Part shown: one piece after another, positions 44,715 to 56,440 of the stretch
How the letters are laid out: the number at the start of each line of letters is the position of its first letter
Position numbering within the stretch: position 1 is the stretch's first letter
Assembly: GCA_020310875.1 (NCBI GenBank)
Contig: CM035444.1
Span: 18,067,477-18,131,476, forward strand
DNA: 64,000 nt
Direction: 5' to 3'
Origin: Ceratopteris richardii
Taxonomy: Eukaryota > Streptophyta > Polypodiopsida > Polypodiales > Pteridaceae
Position numbers and translations under genes: made by a program
The notes under the pieces: model-generated
What the model was told of the DNA's origin: nothing
Seen by the model: the letters and a program-made list of their open reading frames with translations, nothing else
Databases searched by the model: none

Positions 44715-47700
44715 CACCCCCTCTCTCGCGTCTGTCGTTCCTGATAGACCCTTGTTTTTTAGAGTGCTTAATGTAATACTCGATGACATTAGTGGCAGGG
44801 TGATGTTCTTGGATGCGTAGTCCTCTTGCCAAGTCTATCATCATCTGATCCCAAACAATTGGATCTGGAATGTCCGGATGTGGCAAGTGTAACTGATCTA
44901 CATGTATGGCATGTTCCACTGCAAAGAGATGTAACAAGTGTGTTGGTTTAGGAATGAAAAATTTAGAATGATATTCCTAGAAATTGGTAGAGAACATTTC
45001 TTCAAAAGTCTACTTGTAGCAAGAAGATAGATACTTGATTCGTGCATGCTATGCATATATTGTGTTGATTGAGGGAGTTTGGCTTATGTCATATACTAAA
45101 TCTTGATTGCCTTCAGAAAATCCAGGGGTCGAAATGTATGGAGCTTGAATCTTTCGAAAGGTCTTGAATACCACCATCATGAGCTCAAAGATCTTCATAC
45201 ACATTTGTGTGGCAAGGTCTGGTACATTCTTTAACTGTGTAGACCAATGGCAAATGGTGGAGATTATATAAGCCACAGTGGCTAGCCCTCTGGGTAGAGC
45301 AAAGTATGGGTAATTAATCCAATCAAAGCACCCTTTGTTGTTGCAGACTTTGATGGCAAAATCTTGTCAGGACCTGTGATGGACTATGGGGCAGTAACAT
45401 GGGTTATATTTAATATAGAGTGCCATGCTTGTCCATGTGCACATCATTTGTAGCTAGTCTGTTAACACTCTCTCATGCCAATGAGGTTGAAAAATTGAGC
45501 CTTTTTGTGCCTCTGCTCGTAGATCATTGGGCTCAAACTGAGTGGTGAATGTGGGCTCTTTCCCTGTATGCCTTTTAATCTCTATGTTATAATTGGCTAG
45601 CAATACAAAATAAGGCTTATACTACATTTTCTGATGTGCTAATCAACCGTTGATAGGAGAGATTCCAAAAATAAGAAGATTTTAGGACAATTTCCTCCAT
45701 ATTGGAGAGCAATTGGATCTCTACAGTGATTCAATCATCGTGGTTTTCTCCTATTTGCTCTACTCGCTTGAGCCAATCTGTGACTTCTATCTCGAAGGTG
45801 TCTCATCCGTCTTCAGTGACCCATCTGCCAAGTACTGGCATCAACTCATATGGTTCTTCAAAACTCTCCTCAACCAAAATCTCCACCAATGTCTCAGGTT
45901 CTGGTTCTTCAATAGGAGAGGGTGGTCTCTCATATGAGAATAGCCATGCTTGTAGTTATGCTACCTACTTCTTTAGGGCCTCTAGTTCTTCTTTGACCAT
46001 TGTGGGATGGTCGGCTCCTATTGAGCTGTATTGACATTGGCTATTTACATCTTTAGGTTAGTGCATTCTGATTCCAGCTTTTCATAGGATTCTAAAAATT
46101 TGGCATGCTCCTCAGTAGTATTTTTATGTCTTCTGAGGGGACCGCTCTATACTTTGTAGGGCTAATCTCTGCTCCTGAGGTTCCTTCCATCACAACTTCA
46201 AGATTGTCTTGGTTTTGTTGTTGTAATCTCTTGTTCTCTTCCAATCCTGCAACCATTTGCTTTTGTAGTAGACCTAGATTTTGTCGTAATTTAGCATTGG
46301 TGAGAGTCTGCGCTTGGAGTACATTTTAACATTCTTTGACTGCTTGAACATCCATGGTAGACATCTTGGAGTCCAATTCCAAGTGAGCCTGTTGTAAGGT
46401 GGTGTATTCTGCTAGGAGCATTTGGTTGTCAGCTTCCAGGGTAGTGAATATCTCTTGTAGTCTCTATGACTCTGCCTGGAAGGCAGCATTTCACTCTTCC
46501 AATTGTTGCTATTCTTGTTGTAGTTGATGTGCACACTGAATGATTGTATTGAATGTATTATTTGCAGTATGAGATGCAAGGGAAATGGTGTGGAGTGCAA
46601 GGGGATTGGGAATGGGGATGGGAATTGTGGATGTTGTGTTTAAAAAAGAGGTGTGTGCAGGTGAAGTTGGTGGCAAAGGGATGGGAGATGATGGAATTAT
46701 GGGAGGAGGGGGAGGTGCTGTGGGTGGTGAAATGTCCATGGGGTCGTGCAGCATGGTGCATGCTGGGGCAACCATGTATGTGGGTATGGTAGGTGAAATG
46801 AGCATGGTGTCTATGTATAGTGAAGTGGTTGTGAGTGTTTGTTGTCGTAACATCTATATGCTATGGGCGCAAATGAAATCATCCATGAAGGAGACGTAAT
46901 GGCATGGGGAAATGGTTGCAATTGATGTGTAAGGAAAGATGGAGGAGGCATGTGGGAAGTATGGATCATGGGAAGCAGAACATGTGAATATGGGAATGCA
47001 GGGAAACCTATACTACCTTCTGTGGACCGTAGGTGTCCTTCGATGCTAGATATAAGTGGGTGTCCAATGATGGGTTCTATAGACCAGGATGGGGAAGTAT
47101 ACAGGGGGTTGGTAATCAAAGAAAAAAGGGTGTCATGGGATGTTGGCTCACGAAAAGAAAAAGATGTTGATGAAAGTGGGGTTTGGATAATGGTCGTGAT
47201 TACTACTATGGTTTCCTTAGTGGTCAATGGTAGATGTGGGGGTGATGGAGGAGATGGAGGGGGCTTTGGGGTGAGATTGGTGATGTCTGTACAAATGTTT
47301 CAGATGTAAGGTCTATGGTGGTGGTTGGGGTGGCTATTAGTTCTATCGTTGCTTCGGGTTCGAAGGCTGGTATTTGTATGTTCTTGCCTACCCTTGATCT
47401 TGTATCCACTCTGCATTTATCATATTGGATTGATTATCGGACTGCTGTGTGGATGGCCTCTTGAACTCCCAAGGATTCGGATAGTAGTTGGAGGGTAGTG
47501 ATGAATTACGGGTCCACTCCTTTGTTTGTTAAGATCTTTTCTATCAAGGCTTGGCCTGATGCGAATGAAAGTATGTGCCTTTCTTGCATTGCTCTGATCA
47601 TGTCACATAACCTTTGTAACTGGGCAGTGTACACCAGAGCACCGACAAGATTTGGTACTTCTTGTTGCTCATCCTCATGTCTTTCTTCATGCCCTTCCTC

Positions 47701-48478
47701 ATGTTCTTCGAATTCTTCATCTTCCTTGTTCTCTTCATCATCTTCTTCATCCACATCAACTGTGGTAATGGGCACTTGCGATGTTGCTTGCGGTTGAGCA
47801 CCTTCCATTGTTGTTCCTCTTCGGCCTCAAGATTCACTTCTCTTAAAATTTGGTCAAAGTCCTCATTGGTGAGTTCTTCCAAGGGTGCTCCTTCGTGGAA
47901 TTCAAGGTCCGTGGGAACTGGCAGAAATATCAGATTGGGTCCTTCAAAACTTCATCTTGGGAGGTGCAGTGTAAATGGTCGTCATGGTGGAGGAGTGAGA
48001 TGTAGTGTTAAGGTGGCTCCTCATTGTTGAGCACAAGGTACTTGCACTGCTCCTCTCATCCTTTTTGAGGGGGTCTTGTAGATGTTCTTCCCTTGAACTA
48101 GTGTACTCTATTCCACATTAAGGCTCTGTGGATTGGGATGTCATAAGCTAAACATCTATAAATAATCCTTGCTAATGCACAACATCCATAGAAGACTGAT
48201 ATTTGTGGCCGTCGCTTGAGCTAAGTGTATTTGATCAATGATCCAGTGGGGTAGGTTGATGGTGAGGTTTTGAGTCTCTACTAGATATAGAATGAACCAT
48301 ATTTTCTTCTGTGGCATAGTAGATCTTTCTTAGCCAGGGAAAGCAAAGTGCTGCATGCACATCCTAAGGTGAACATTGATATTTGGTGTCATGGCTACCA
48401 TGTCCTTAAGCTTGTTGAGGTTCCTATTTTTAATGTTATTGGGCACCAAGACTTCCTTCTCTGTGGGTATGTGCAATT
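44715..48478 (-). pseudogene. Gyp-3 part A: 3' coding sequence, acidic and coiled-coil protein
   Basis: Minus-strand coding remnants reading right to left: an acidic segment (47506-47808, VDEEDDEENKEDEEFEE-like); a QERHILSFASGQALIEKIL segment; Pro/Ser/Thr-rich pieces (46509-47409); a long coiled coil (about 45700-46560, e.g. LEADNQMLLAEYTTLQQAH; KLRQNLGLLQKQMVAGLEEN); and shorter pieces at 45049-45276 and 44626-44937, the last overlapping the LTR. Stops break it throughout. It sits between the Gyp-3 pol genes and the 3' LTR, where some plant gypsy lineages carry extra or env-like frames. I do not recognise a named domain with certainty. The first 1.4 kb (47008-48478) is repeated at 51230-52795. 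Confidence 0.5.
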
Positions 48479-49222
48479 CAATGTATCATTTCCATAAACC
48501 ATAGCCATCTCCTCATCCATAGCCCTTTTCCAATCTGCATTTCCAATTGCATCTTCAAAACAAGAGGGTTCAAGATCTTGTATTACCTTTGTCATGTAGG
48601 CACAATGACGATCCATATAACTGTCATACATCAATTTTTATACTGAATTTCGCATCCTCCCAGATCTTCTTGGTCCTGGGTCACTTCTCATTGTATCACC
48701 TGCATGTGCTTTTCTTACTCCTGGAGTCTTCACAGAGGGCAATCCAAGTTCTTCGTCAAGACTCTTTTATGAACCGCTTGAATCTCCATCAACGTCTTCA
48801 AAACGTGCACATGTTTTACTACCAGCAGAAAGCTTTTCTTTACCTTTCTTGGATGTATTTGATGAATTTTTTGGACTACCTTTTGCATCTCTGAAACCTT
48901 GAAATTTGGTAGTCCATGAACGATCTCCTTTGACTACATCAATTCCAGCCTTTGCAGATTTGCATGTTTGATTCTTTTGTGCCAGATATCTATATCAGCA
49001 ATAAATCCTGTACCTTTTACAAACATGGCTGCATTCATTTTAGGATTTTTCACATTTACGGTGAACATGCTACCCACTTTGTTTCCTTTGGCAATCAATC
49101 GTCCACCGTGTTTGTACTCTTCTACATATAACCCATCAACATTGAACCTGACTTGTAATCCCTAGTCAACGATTTGTCCAACAAAAAACAGATTCTTTGT
49201 TATGTTTGAAACATGCAACACA

Positions 49223-50400
49223 TCAGCAAGAAAGAAGTTTTACATTCCCGTCCTCCATAGACAATGCTATGTTTCCTATATGCTCGATAGGATGCGATGT
49301 ATCATCACCTATTTCAACATATCCACAGACTGACAATTTCTGCAAACTACTAAACCATTCTGCATGACTGATCATGTGATTTGGAGCATCTGAATCAACA
49401 TACCAAAAATTATCATTCGATTGAAACACCAACAAACATCGTATTCATCATGTGATGTTGAACCATGAACACCTTCTCATAATCATCTCCACTTGTGGAT
49501 CCATAGTTGTTTTGCTACCTTTTGTTATTTTGATTCTTCAACCTGCAATCATGTTCAAAGTGTCCAGGTTTACCACAATTCTAGCATCCTTTACTGTCAT
49601 TACCTTAATCATTTCTTTGGAAATTTCTCTGACCTCTTTGGCTCCCCCTTCCTCAAAATTGTCCTCTTCCTCCTGCATGATTTTATTGTTGACCTTGGTC
49701 TTGGTTATTGTTTCCTCTTCCACTTCCGAAACCTCTACCTCTGCCTCTTCCTCTGCCATAGTAGAATACCTGCTCAGAACTAGATTCTCCTTGGGAGTTT
49801 GAATCTTCACCAAGATTCTTTTCTTCAATAATTAGCATAGATACCAGATCAGCAAAATTGGGAATATTTTCCCTAGTCTATATAGAAGTTATGAATTGCT
49901 GATATGCAGCTCCTAAACGACGAAGGCACACTTCCACCTTATCATCATCATCTACGTTCATGCCAATGGATGCAAGTGTATGCTTTTGATTTCAGAGTGT
50001 AGTCACTTATTGACATGATCTTCTTCTCCAATGTATGCAGCTCGTTCTTGAGATGCAATTTCCGTGCCTTTGTATTCATCTCATACAATGTGACCAAACT
50101 ATTCCAAGCCTCTTTGGGAGTCTTGGCATCATGTATGTGTCCAATCATGTTATCCTGTATACTAACAAATAGCCAATACATTACCTTTCCTGATCCTTGA
50201 ATTCCATTCCTCATATGCTCTTAACTGCTCTGCAATCCGATTCCTTTCTGGTAACTACAAAGAATTTTTGTTCTCTCCTTTGATGTACTTCCAGTAGCCC
50301 TTTCCCATCAGGAAATTCGTCATTCTGAATCTCTAAGCATGGAAGTTGTTCTTGTCCAGCTTATGACTCATAAGCTAACTCAATTCAACTGCATTTGCCA
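49223..50400 (-). pseudogene. Cop-9 gag and protease
   Basis: Gag piece 49948-50214: SIQDNMIGHIHDAKTPKEAW, NSLVTLYEMNTKARKLHLKN and HTLEKKIMSISDYT, typical copia gag core. A basic and acidic stretch follows (49538-49828), with a zinc-knuckle-like Cys-rich sequence in another frame near 49540-49580. Protease (49223-49435) reads FWYVDSDAPNHMISHAEWF: the catalytic DSG is DSD, so the enzyme would be inactive. At least two frameshifts are present. Confidence 0.72.
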
Positions 50401-50838
50401 TTTCTACAACAATTCTCAACATTGCAAAACACTACAAGCAGCACTTCTGCTTGAACATTGTCGCACTATGATGTGACAATTCGATCCCAGAAAAACACAG
50501 TTTTTGTGTATCAAGAGTACACAAAATCTCTTGAAATTTTGGATATGAAATATATGAGTGTTGTCAAACACAATGCAAGTTACACTTTCCAAAATTGACC
50601 TGGCTTTTCTATGGGCCCCACCTTGCGGGCTCAAAATGGAGGTCGAGATGGCTTCGAAACTTCGATCTGACAAAAATGAGTGACCCTAAAGGGATAGCTA
50701 TTGAAAATATTTTGAGGTCTTCTACCTTCATGCCGATTTCTGTAGCAAACAGAGTTCGTTTGTGAATCGTGTTTTCTCCATGCCTTGCCACATACTCTTC
50801 ACCGTCGCCTTCTCCACGATCTCTCTATAGCCACGCTG

Positions 50839-50850
50839 GCTCTAATACCA
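50839..50850 (-). other. Primer-binding site of Cop-9
   Basis: gctctaatacca is the complement of TGGTATTAGAGC, the initiator-Met type site also seen in Cop-7. It abuts the LTR directly. Confidence 0.82.
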
Positions 50851-51225
50851 TGTCACGAGGAAGGAGATAAGAAAGAGATCTCACACACACACTCTCACTC
50901 TCAAGGAGAAGCACACACACAGATTGAGGCAAGGAAGAATGATCTTCTTCTTCTTCTATTACATGAAAAGGAATGTACAAGAATGACCTAAAACAAGAAA
51001 ACAACTATTGCAATATATAAAGACCAGTACATAAGGAAAAACCTAATGTTTCGCGAATGAGTGAGCTGGCAAGAAACAAATGTGCCATCACTCTCGGTAG
51101 ATAAATCTAATAAAGCTCAATGAAGTGTCCTTGACATATACCGGCATGACCGCTATACATGTCAAAGAAATGAAAGAAGTGATACGTGTTATCTTGGATC
51201 ATCACATGTTGAGCTTGATATCTCA
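50851..51225 (-). repeat. 5' LTR of Cop-9
   Basis: 375 bp, TGTCACGAGGAAGG to GATATCTCA in plus orientation, rich in CA and CTT repeats (50880-50960). On the right it joins Gyp-3 sequence at 51226. The missing left partner prevents a target-duplication check. Confidence 0.75.
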
Positions 51226-53880
51226 ATAACCTAGACTACCTTCTGTGGGCCGGGGTTGTCCCTCTATGCTAGATATTAGTGGATGTCCAATGATGGGTTC
51301 AATAGGCGAGAATGGTGAAGTGAAAAAAGGGTTGGTAATGGAAGGAAAGAGGATGGCCTGAGATGTTGGTTCTCAAAAGGACAAGGATGTTGAAGAGGCT
51401 AGGTTTTGGGTCATGGTTGTTATTAATACAGCGGTTTCAACATTGGTTGGTGGTGGAGGTGGGGATGAGGGAGGAGTTTGGGTCATGGTTGTTATTAATA
51501 CAGCGGTTTCAACATTGGTTGGTGGTGGAGGTGGGGATGAGGGAGGAGATGGAGGAGATGGGGCTCACTTGGGTGAAATCCGGGGATGTTTGTACAAAAG
51601 TTTCTGCTATAAGGTCGATGGTGGGGGTTGGGGTGGTTGTTGGTTCTACGGTTGCCTCTGGTTCGAATACTGGTATTCATTTGTTCTTGTTTGCCCTTGG
51701 TAGTGTGTCAACTCTATGTTTGCCATACCAGACTGACTGGTGGACTATTGTGTAGATGGCCTCCTAGACTCCCAAGGATACCGAAATTAATTTGATGGTG
51801 GTGATGAAATGTTGGTCCACGCCTTCATCTGCTAACATCTGTTCGATCAGGGCTTGGCTTGATGCGAATGAAAGTATGTGCCTTTCTTACACTATTTTGA
51901 TCGTGTCATATAGCCTTAGCAACTCGGCTGTGTATGTAGGAGCACCTACAAGTTCTGGTACTTCTTGCTGCTCATCTCGATATCTTTCTTCATTCCCTTC
52001 CTCGCCTTCTTCAGATTCTTCATCTTGTGTGTCATCTTCATCCTCTTCTTCATCCACATCAACAATGGTAATGGGTACTTGTGATATTGTTCCTTGTAGT
52101 TGAGCTCCTTCCAATCGTTGTTCTTCTTCTGCTTCAAGATTCACTTCCTTTAAAATCTTCTCAAAGACTTCATTGATGAGTTCTTCCAAGGGTGCTCCTT
52201 GGGGAATTCCACGTCCGTGGGAATGGGCGAAAATATCAGACTGGGACCTTTAGAGCTTCTTCGTGGTAGTCGTAATGTGAATGACCTGACCCTTCAAGGA
52301 GGGGGGTGATGTCGGGGGTTAGTGTTGCTCCACGAGGTTGAGCACAAGGTACTTGTACAACTCCTCTCATCCTCTTGGAAGGGGGTCCAATTGATTTTCA
52401 ACCTTTGAACTGCTTCACTTTGTTCCATGTTAGGGCCCTTTGAATAGGAATGTTCGTAAGCTAAACATCTGTAAATGATTCTTGTCAAAGCACAACATCC
52501 ATACAAGATTGGTTTACATGGCCATCTCTTGTGAGCCAAATGTATTTGACCGATGATCTAGTGGGGTAGGTTGATGGTGAGGTTCTGTGTCTATGTTAGA
52601 TACAAACTGAACCATATCTTCTTGGGTGGCATGGTAAATCTATCTTGGGTGGGAAAAGCAAAGTGCCGCATGCACATCCAAAGGTGTACTGCAATAGTGG
52701 GTATCATGGCCACCATGTCCTAAAGCTTGGCAAGGTTCTATTTTTCATGTTATCAAGCACCAGGACCTCCTTTTCTGTGGGGATGTGCATTCCTCACATA
52801 TCTAGGGCCTCTCACACCAAATTGTTGGTTAACTTAAACCTCTTCAGCTCATTGCCCCTTGTAAGAGATGGGATCACAAACATGCTCGAACCTTGGGGAT
52901 GCTTCCTATGAGTCAAGGTGTTGATAAGATAGTAGAATCTCATGAAGTTGGGCTTTGGGAGTTGAGCACCAAAGTATTTGTCCAATCTTGCTATTTCTCA
53001 TGCAGGGCATAGTGCTTCTGCATTTTGTAACTTTTCAAATTCCCTCGTAAAAAAATGGTACTTGCCTTGCTTTCCATTGAATTCCAACTCTAACTCCCAA
53101 AGGTATGATCCTTCTCCCAAAGGCCCTACAACTTCACTAAACCAATAAGAAGTTTTGCTGACAGGCATGGTATGGATGCTTGGGGGATTTTGTATAGGTA
53201 TAATCTGAATAGCTTGCAATTCCTCTGGTCTTTTAGTTATTTCAGGCATGATAGGTAAACTCTCCATAGCAACCACTTACTGGCTCATGCCTGGTTGAGA
53301 GCTGGTTCCTGCTATGTTAGCCATGTTATGCTTATCTACTGGAAAAAGAAAGTCATAAAAAACGTGATAATACCATGTTCCCTCTACAATACTAACATGC
53401 TATTGAAGTGGTTACTGTGTTAGTAAGTGAGATGTTTCTTGTGGCTTGTGAGTGTTAGTAGTGGGTTGTCCCTAGATGCATACTCTGGCTGTGCATGGTA
53501 CTCGGAATGCATCTATTCTGGTGTGAATGGATTCACAAACTTGGGTCAGGTGGTTTGATACAAGGTTTTATTCTTGAAACTTCTTGTGTGTGATTATAGC
53601 TTTTGAGTGTGATGAACTTTACATGTTTCTGGCATGCATCTTCTTGGATTGAGGATATTTTGGATACCCATTTCCAGACAGTCGTAGGTGTGATTTCATG
53701 TGTGGAGGCATTGATTACAGATATGTGCCTTGAAGTGTATGATGTGAGTGAATGTGAGTGTCGATTTAGGCTTGTGAGCTTATGTGAAGTTAGTTGAGTG
53801 TGTAAGCAGGTCTTGGGCACCCAGATATGTTTAGTATTGGGGGCATCCTTCATTGACTGCTTTGGGACCCAAATATAAAT
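51226..53880 (-). pseudogene. Gyp-3 part B: start of the 3' coding sequence
   Basis: Minus-strand remnants reading right to left: 52998-53276 (SYWFSEVVGPLGEGSYLWEL; FNGKQGKYHFFTREFEKLQN), a region near 52550-52980 with broken frames, 52294-52539 (HKRWPCKPILYGCCALTRII; YRCLAYEHSYSKGPNMEQ), then the acidic piece 51887-52189 (VDVDEEEDEDDTQDEESEE). The last 1.57 kb duplicates part A at about 80% by eye. The hydrophobic and Cys-containing block before the acidic tract recalls plant transposon-protein domains, but I cannot name the family firmly. 53290-53880 shows WVPK-like repeats (HIWVPKTCLH; IWICEG) and no clear domain. Confidence 0.45.
51405..51548. repeat. Perfect 72-bp tandem repeat
   Basis: The 72-bp unit starting tttgggtcatggttg at 51405 recurs exactly at 51477-51548. 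It lies in the Gly/Thr-rich part of the Gyp-3 3' coding sequence and is single-copy in part A, so it arose recently within part B. Confidence 0.9.
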
Positions 53881-53889
53881 GCTTCGTTT

Positions 53890-54765
53890 TCAGAGATTCC
53901 TGAAATACTTGCTCTTTGTAGTCCTTCCCCAAGTAGATGGTGTCGTGCATTGTTGGGGTATTGTCACTCGAGCAGAGGGTTGTTCACCCTCGCATATCCA
54001 AATCTGCTTCACATTTTGAATCCTCTTGCTTTGCGCTCTCCATTGACTATGAGCATGGACCGTTTGGTTCCTTTGCTTCCTATACTCCTTTGGTTGCTTT
54101 GTCTCGATCATCTTTGGAAAAGAAGGGAGTTCCACCAAATCCCTGACTCCTTTGTTGAGAACCTCATCATTCTGCATCATAGAGTTTTGGACAAGAACAA
54201 CATTGTTATCTTCATGTGAACCCCTAGAAGGACTAGGAGTTGGTGCCTTTCCTAGTTCCTTGAGCGCTTGATTTTCTAGCTCAATGGTGATGCGGGCTTG
54301 ATTCACCCAGAATTGAAGAAGTCCACTTCTTAATTTTAGGTTGACAACATGATTATAGATCCAGTCTTGATCCAAGATAAGAGGTTTTGTGAGATCCTCA
54401 TCTTGACACACTAGCACCTTGATTGTCATTCAAACATCGTGAATGTAGAGAGGAAGCTCTACCTCGCCCATGCAAGGGGTTTCCACACCTCCCAATCCTA
54501 TGAGATATGCTTCTATATGATTGATACTTAATTGCAATTCTTGACATTAAGAAAGTCTAACTGCACTAGTGGCTACACCTGAGTCAATCAAGGCCCTTAC
54601 AGTCCTTGCACTATTTCCTTGTCCTATCTCCAGGGTTACAAAAACACATAGGTCAAATATTCTTTGGGAACATACACATGATGCTTCACACATAGCCATG
54701 TGATATCGTGGAGCATCATTAGCATCTGACCTAGGCTGATCTCTACTCTGTCTTTGCAATTTCAT
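53890..54765 (-). pseudogene. Gyp-3 retropepsin-like domain downstream of integrase
   Basis: Starting at 54765 in minus orientation: an Arg/Gln-rich linker, then FVTLEIGQGNSARTVRALID with SGVATSAV (catalytic DSG), a stop, CQELQLSINHIEAYLIGLGG, ETPCMGEVELPLYIHDV, a stop, and MTIKVLVCQDEDLTKPLILD with QDWIYNHVV. The last matches the C-terminal ILG-DWL motif of retropepsins with Gly changed to Asp. The rest (53890-54290) is a polar region with WVNQARITIELENQALKEL. The domain follows the integrase C-terminus (54811-55038) in the same frame, separated by one TGA (54811-54813) and about 45 bp. In ordinary gypsy elements protease lies before RT, so this position is odd. Confidence 0.65.
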
Positions 54766-54810
54766 TCGTCGGATGTGTTCTAAGGCTTTTGTTTGTGCTT
54801 CTTCTCGAAC

Positions 54811-56440
54811 TCATTTTTCCTCTTCCTTACATTTCTTGGCGGTGTTGAGTTGGTTTAGCATTTCCTCTGTGAGGGGTTCTTGATATAATTTGACTCTGCA
54901 TCCACTGATGTAACTTGGTAGGATGTCACCTTCCAGGGTGGCTAATTGGATGGCTTCACTTGTTGATATTCTGTTAATAATCATGGGTCCATAGCCACAC
55001 TTCTCCAGCTTTCTTGCATGTTGCTTCAAGGTGTACACTAGGACTAAATCTCCGCTTTCAATACCTTATCCTTCACATGGGCATCAAAGTATGCCTTTTG
55101 TCCTTTCTTAGCTGCATAAATCCCTGCGGCTGCTCTCAATCTTGTTTCACCTAAGCATTCTAGATCAAAGATTCTGGATGAAAGCTCATGGCCAGTCCAT
55201 TGATGCTCTTGTGCTACTCTCAGTGTGGGTCTCAGGAAATCTAAAGGTAGCACTACATTTTGGCCAAACACCATCTAAAAGGGTGTAGCTTGGAGTACCA
55301 TTTTATAGGCGACTAAATATGCCCAAACAACATGGTGTAGCTGTTTGTCCCAATGAGAGCGTTTATTATTCACCAATTTAGTGAGAACATTACAAACAAT
55401 CTTGTTCGTGCTTTCGGCCTGGCCGTTAGCTTGTGGATGATAGGGGGCTGAATTCTTATGTACTACCAAGAATTCTTGGAGGAGGTGTTCAATGACTTCA
55501 TTCAAGAAGTGCGTGCCTCTATCACTTACTAATTTCAAGGGCAAACCATATCTTGTAAATACATTCTCAAATAGGAACTTAGCTGTGGTTTGCGCATTGT
55601 TCTTTCTTGTTGCCTTCACTTCCACTCATTTAGTCAGATAAACGGTGGCCACAATGATGTATTCAGCATGTGAAACCTTAGTTGGGGGACTAATAGGACC
55701 GACAAAGTCTATTCCCCACTTAGAAAATGCACGTCCACCCATCATAGGTTTCAATGGCATCACATCCTTTTGTATTGGATACTGAGTTCATCGACAAATA
55801 TCACACCTCTTCACGTAGGTATGTGCATCCATGTGAAGGGTTGGCATGTGCATCCATGTGAAGGGTTGGCCACCAAAGACCTGCAAATAGTATTTCTTTG
55901 ATCACCCTATCTGGTCCAAAGTGTCCTCCTACCACACCTTGGTGAGCAGTTTCCAAGACCTTGAGATATTCCCTCTCATGGACACATAACCTAAAATATC
56001 CCTCTTTTCCTCGTTTGTATAGGGTACCACCTATGAGTGTGTAATCTAGTGCTTTTTGTTCTAAACTTTGTTGTTTTGCCAATGTCATTTCCTAAGGGAA
56101 TGTTTTCATCCTCAAAAAAATTACCAATGGTTCACTCCAGTCTGGTACTAAAGACACCTGATATAGCATAGCATGTTCCACACGTGGTCTAGTAGTACAG
56201 CTTGGGCATTCCTTGCACAACTTATGGACCTCTGCTTCCATGGTTGGCCAATATACCCCTAACCTTTGTAGAGTCTGTAGGGTTGTATGTTTGGAGTAAT
56301 GTTGCGAAAGTGCACCTACATGTGCTATTTGCAACCACTTTGCCTACTCATCCTCATCTACACAGCAAGATAGTATGCCTTGATCAATGTGTTTATACAT
56401 TCTGGCTACCATTATGTTATATTTATGAGACCTCACTACT
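54811..56440 (-). pseudogene. Gyp-3 integrase with two zinc modules
   Basis: Minus orientation, from the right. First module: CAHVGALS-like sequence (AHVGALSQHYSKHTTLQTLQ, GVYWPTMEAEVHKLCKECPSC; 56200-56330). After a TAG (56092-56094) in the same frame comes a second, canonical module (ALDYTLIGGTLYKRGKEGYF; LETAHQGVVGGHFG; IKEILFAGLWWPTL; 55801-56088). The core follows: WGIDFVGP near 55705, KLVSDRGTHFLNEV, PYHPQANGQAESTNK (D, D and E all present). The C-terminal part has VFGQNVVLPLDFLRP and AAAGIYAAKKGQKAY, then a frameshift near 55041, then YTLKQHARKLEKCGYGP and GCRVKLYQEPLTEEML. Stops at 55275 and 54811 also break it. Confidence 0.78.

Larger units (their letters stand above)
48479..51225 (-). 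mobile_element. Cop-9: defective copia, 5' LTR to start of RT, no integrase
   Basis: A minus-strand element with a 5' LTR (50851-51225), primer site, gag, protease and pre-integrase pieces. Pre-integrase sequence (IWHKRIKHANLQ near 48980) passes directly into the linker before RT, and RT stops after about 40 residues (DLEPSCFEDAIGNADWKRAM, 48500-48570). The integrase core is therefore deleted and the 3' half with its LTR is gone. The family differs from the other copia elements here. Confidence 0.75.

Noticed and set aside
46553..46899. Overlapping plus-strand open frames rich in Gly, Met and Trp
   Set aside because: They are the antisense of the Pro/Ser/Thr-rich minus-strand Gyp-3 coding sequence; skewed composition keeps the opposite strand free of stops.
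47662..48030. Plus-strand frame rich in Phe and Leu that looks membrane-like
   Set aside because: It is the reverse complement of the acidic GAA/GAG-rich tract on the minus strand, which reads as TTC/CTC on this strand.
50881..50925. CA-rich stretch as a microsatellite locus of note
   Set aside because: It is short and imperfect and part of the Cop-9 LTR.
51405..51548. CRISPR-like or satellite array
   Set aside because: There are only two adjacent units with no spacers, inside coding-like sequence.
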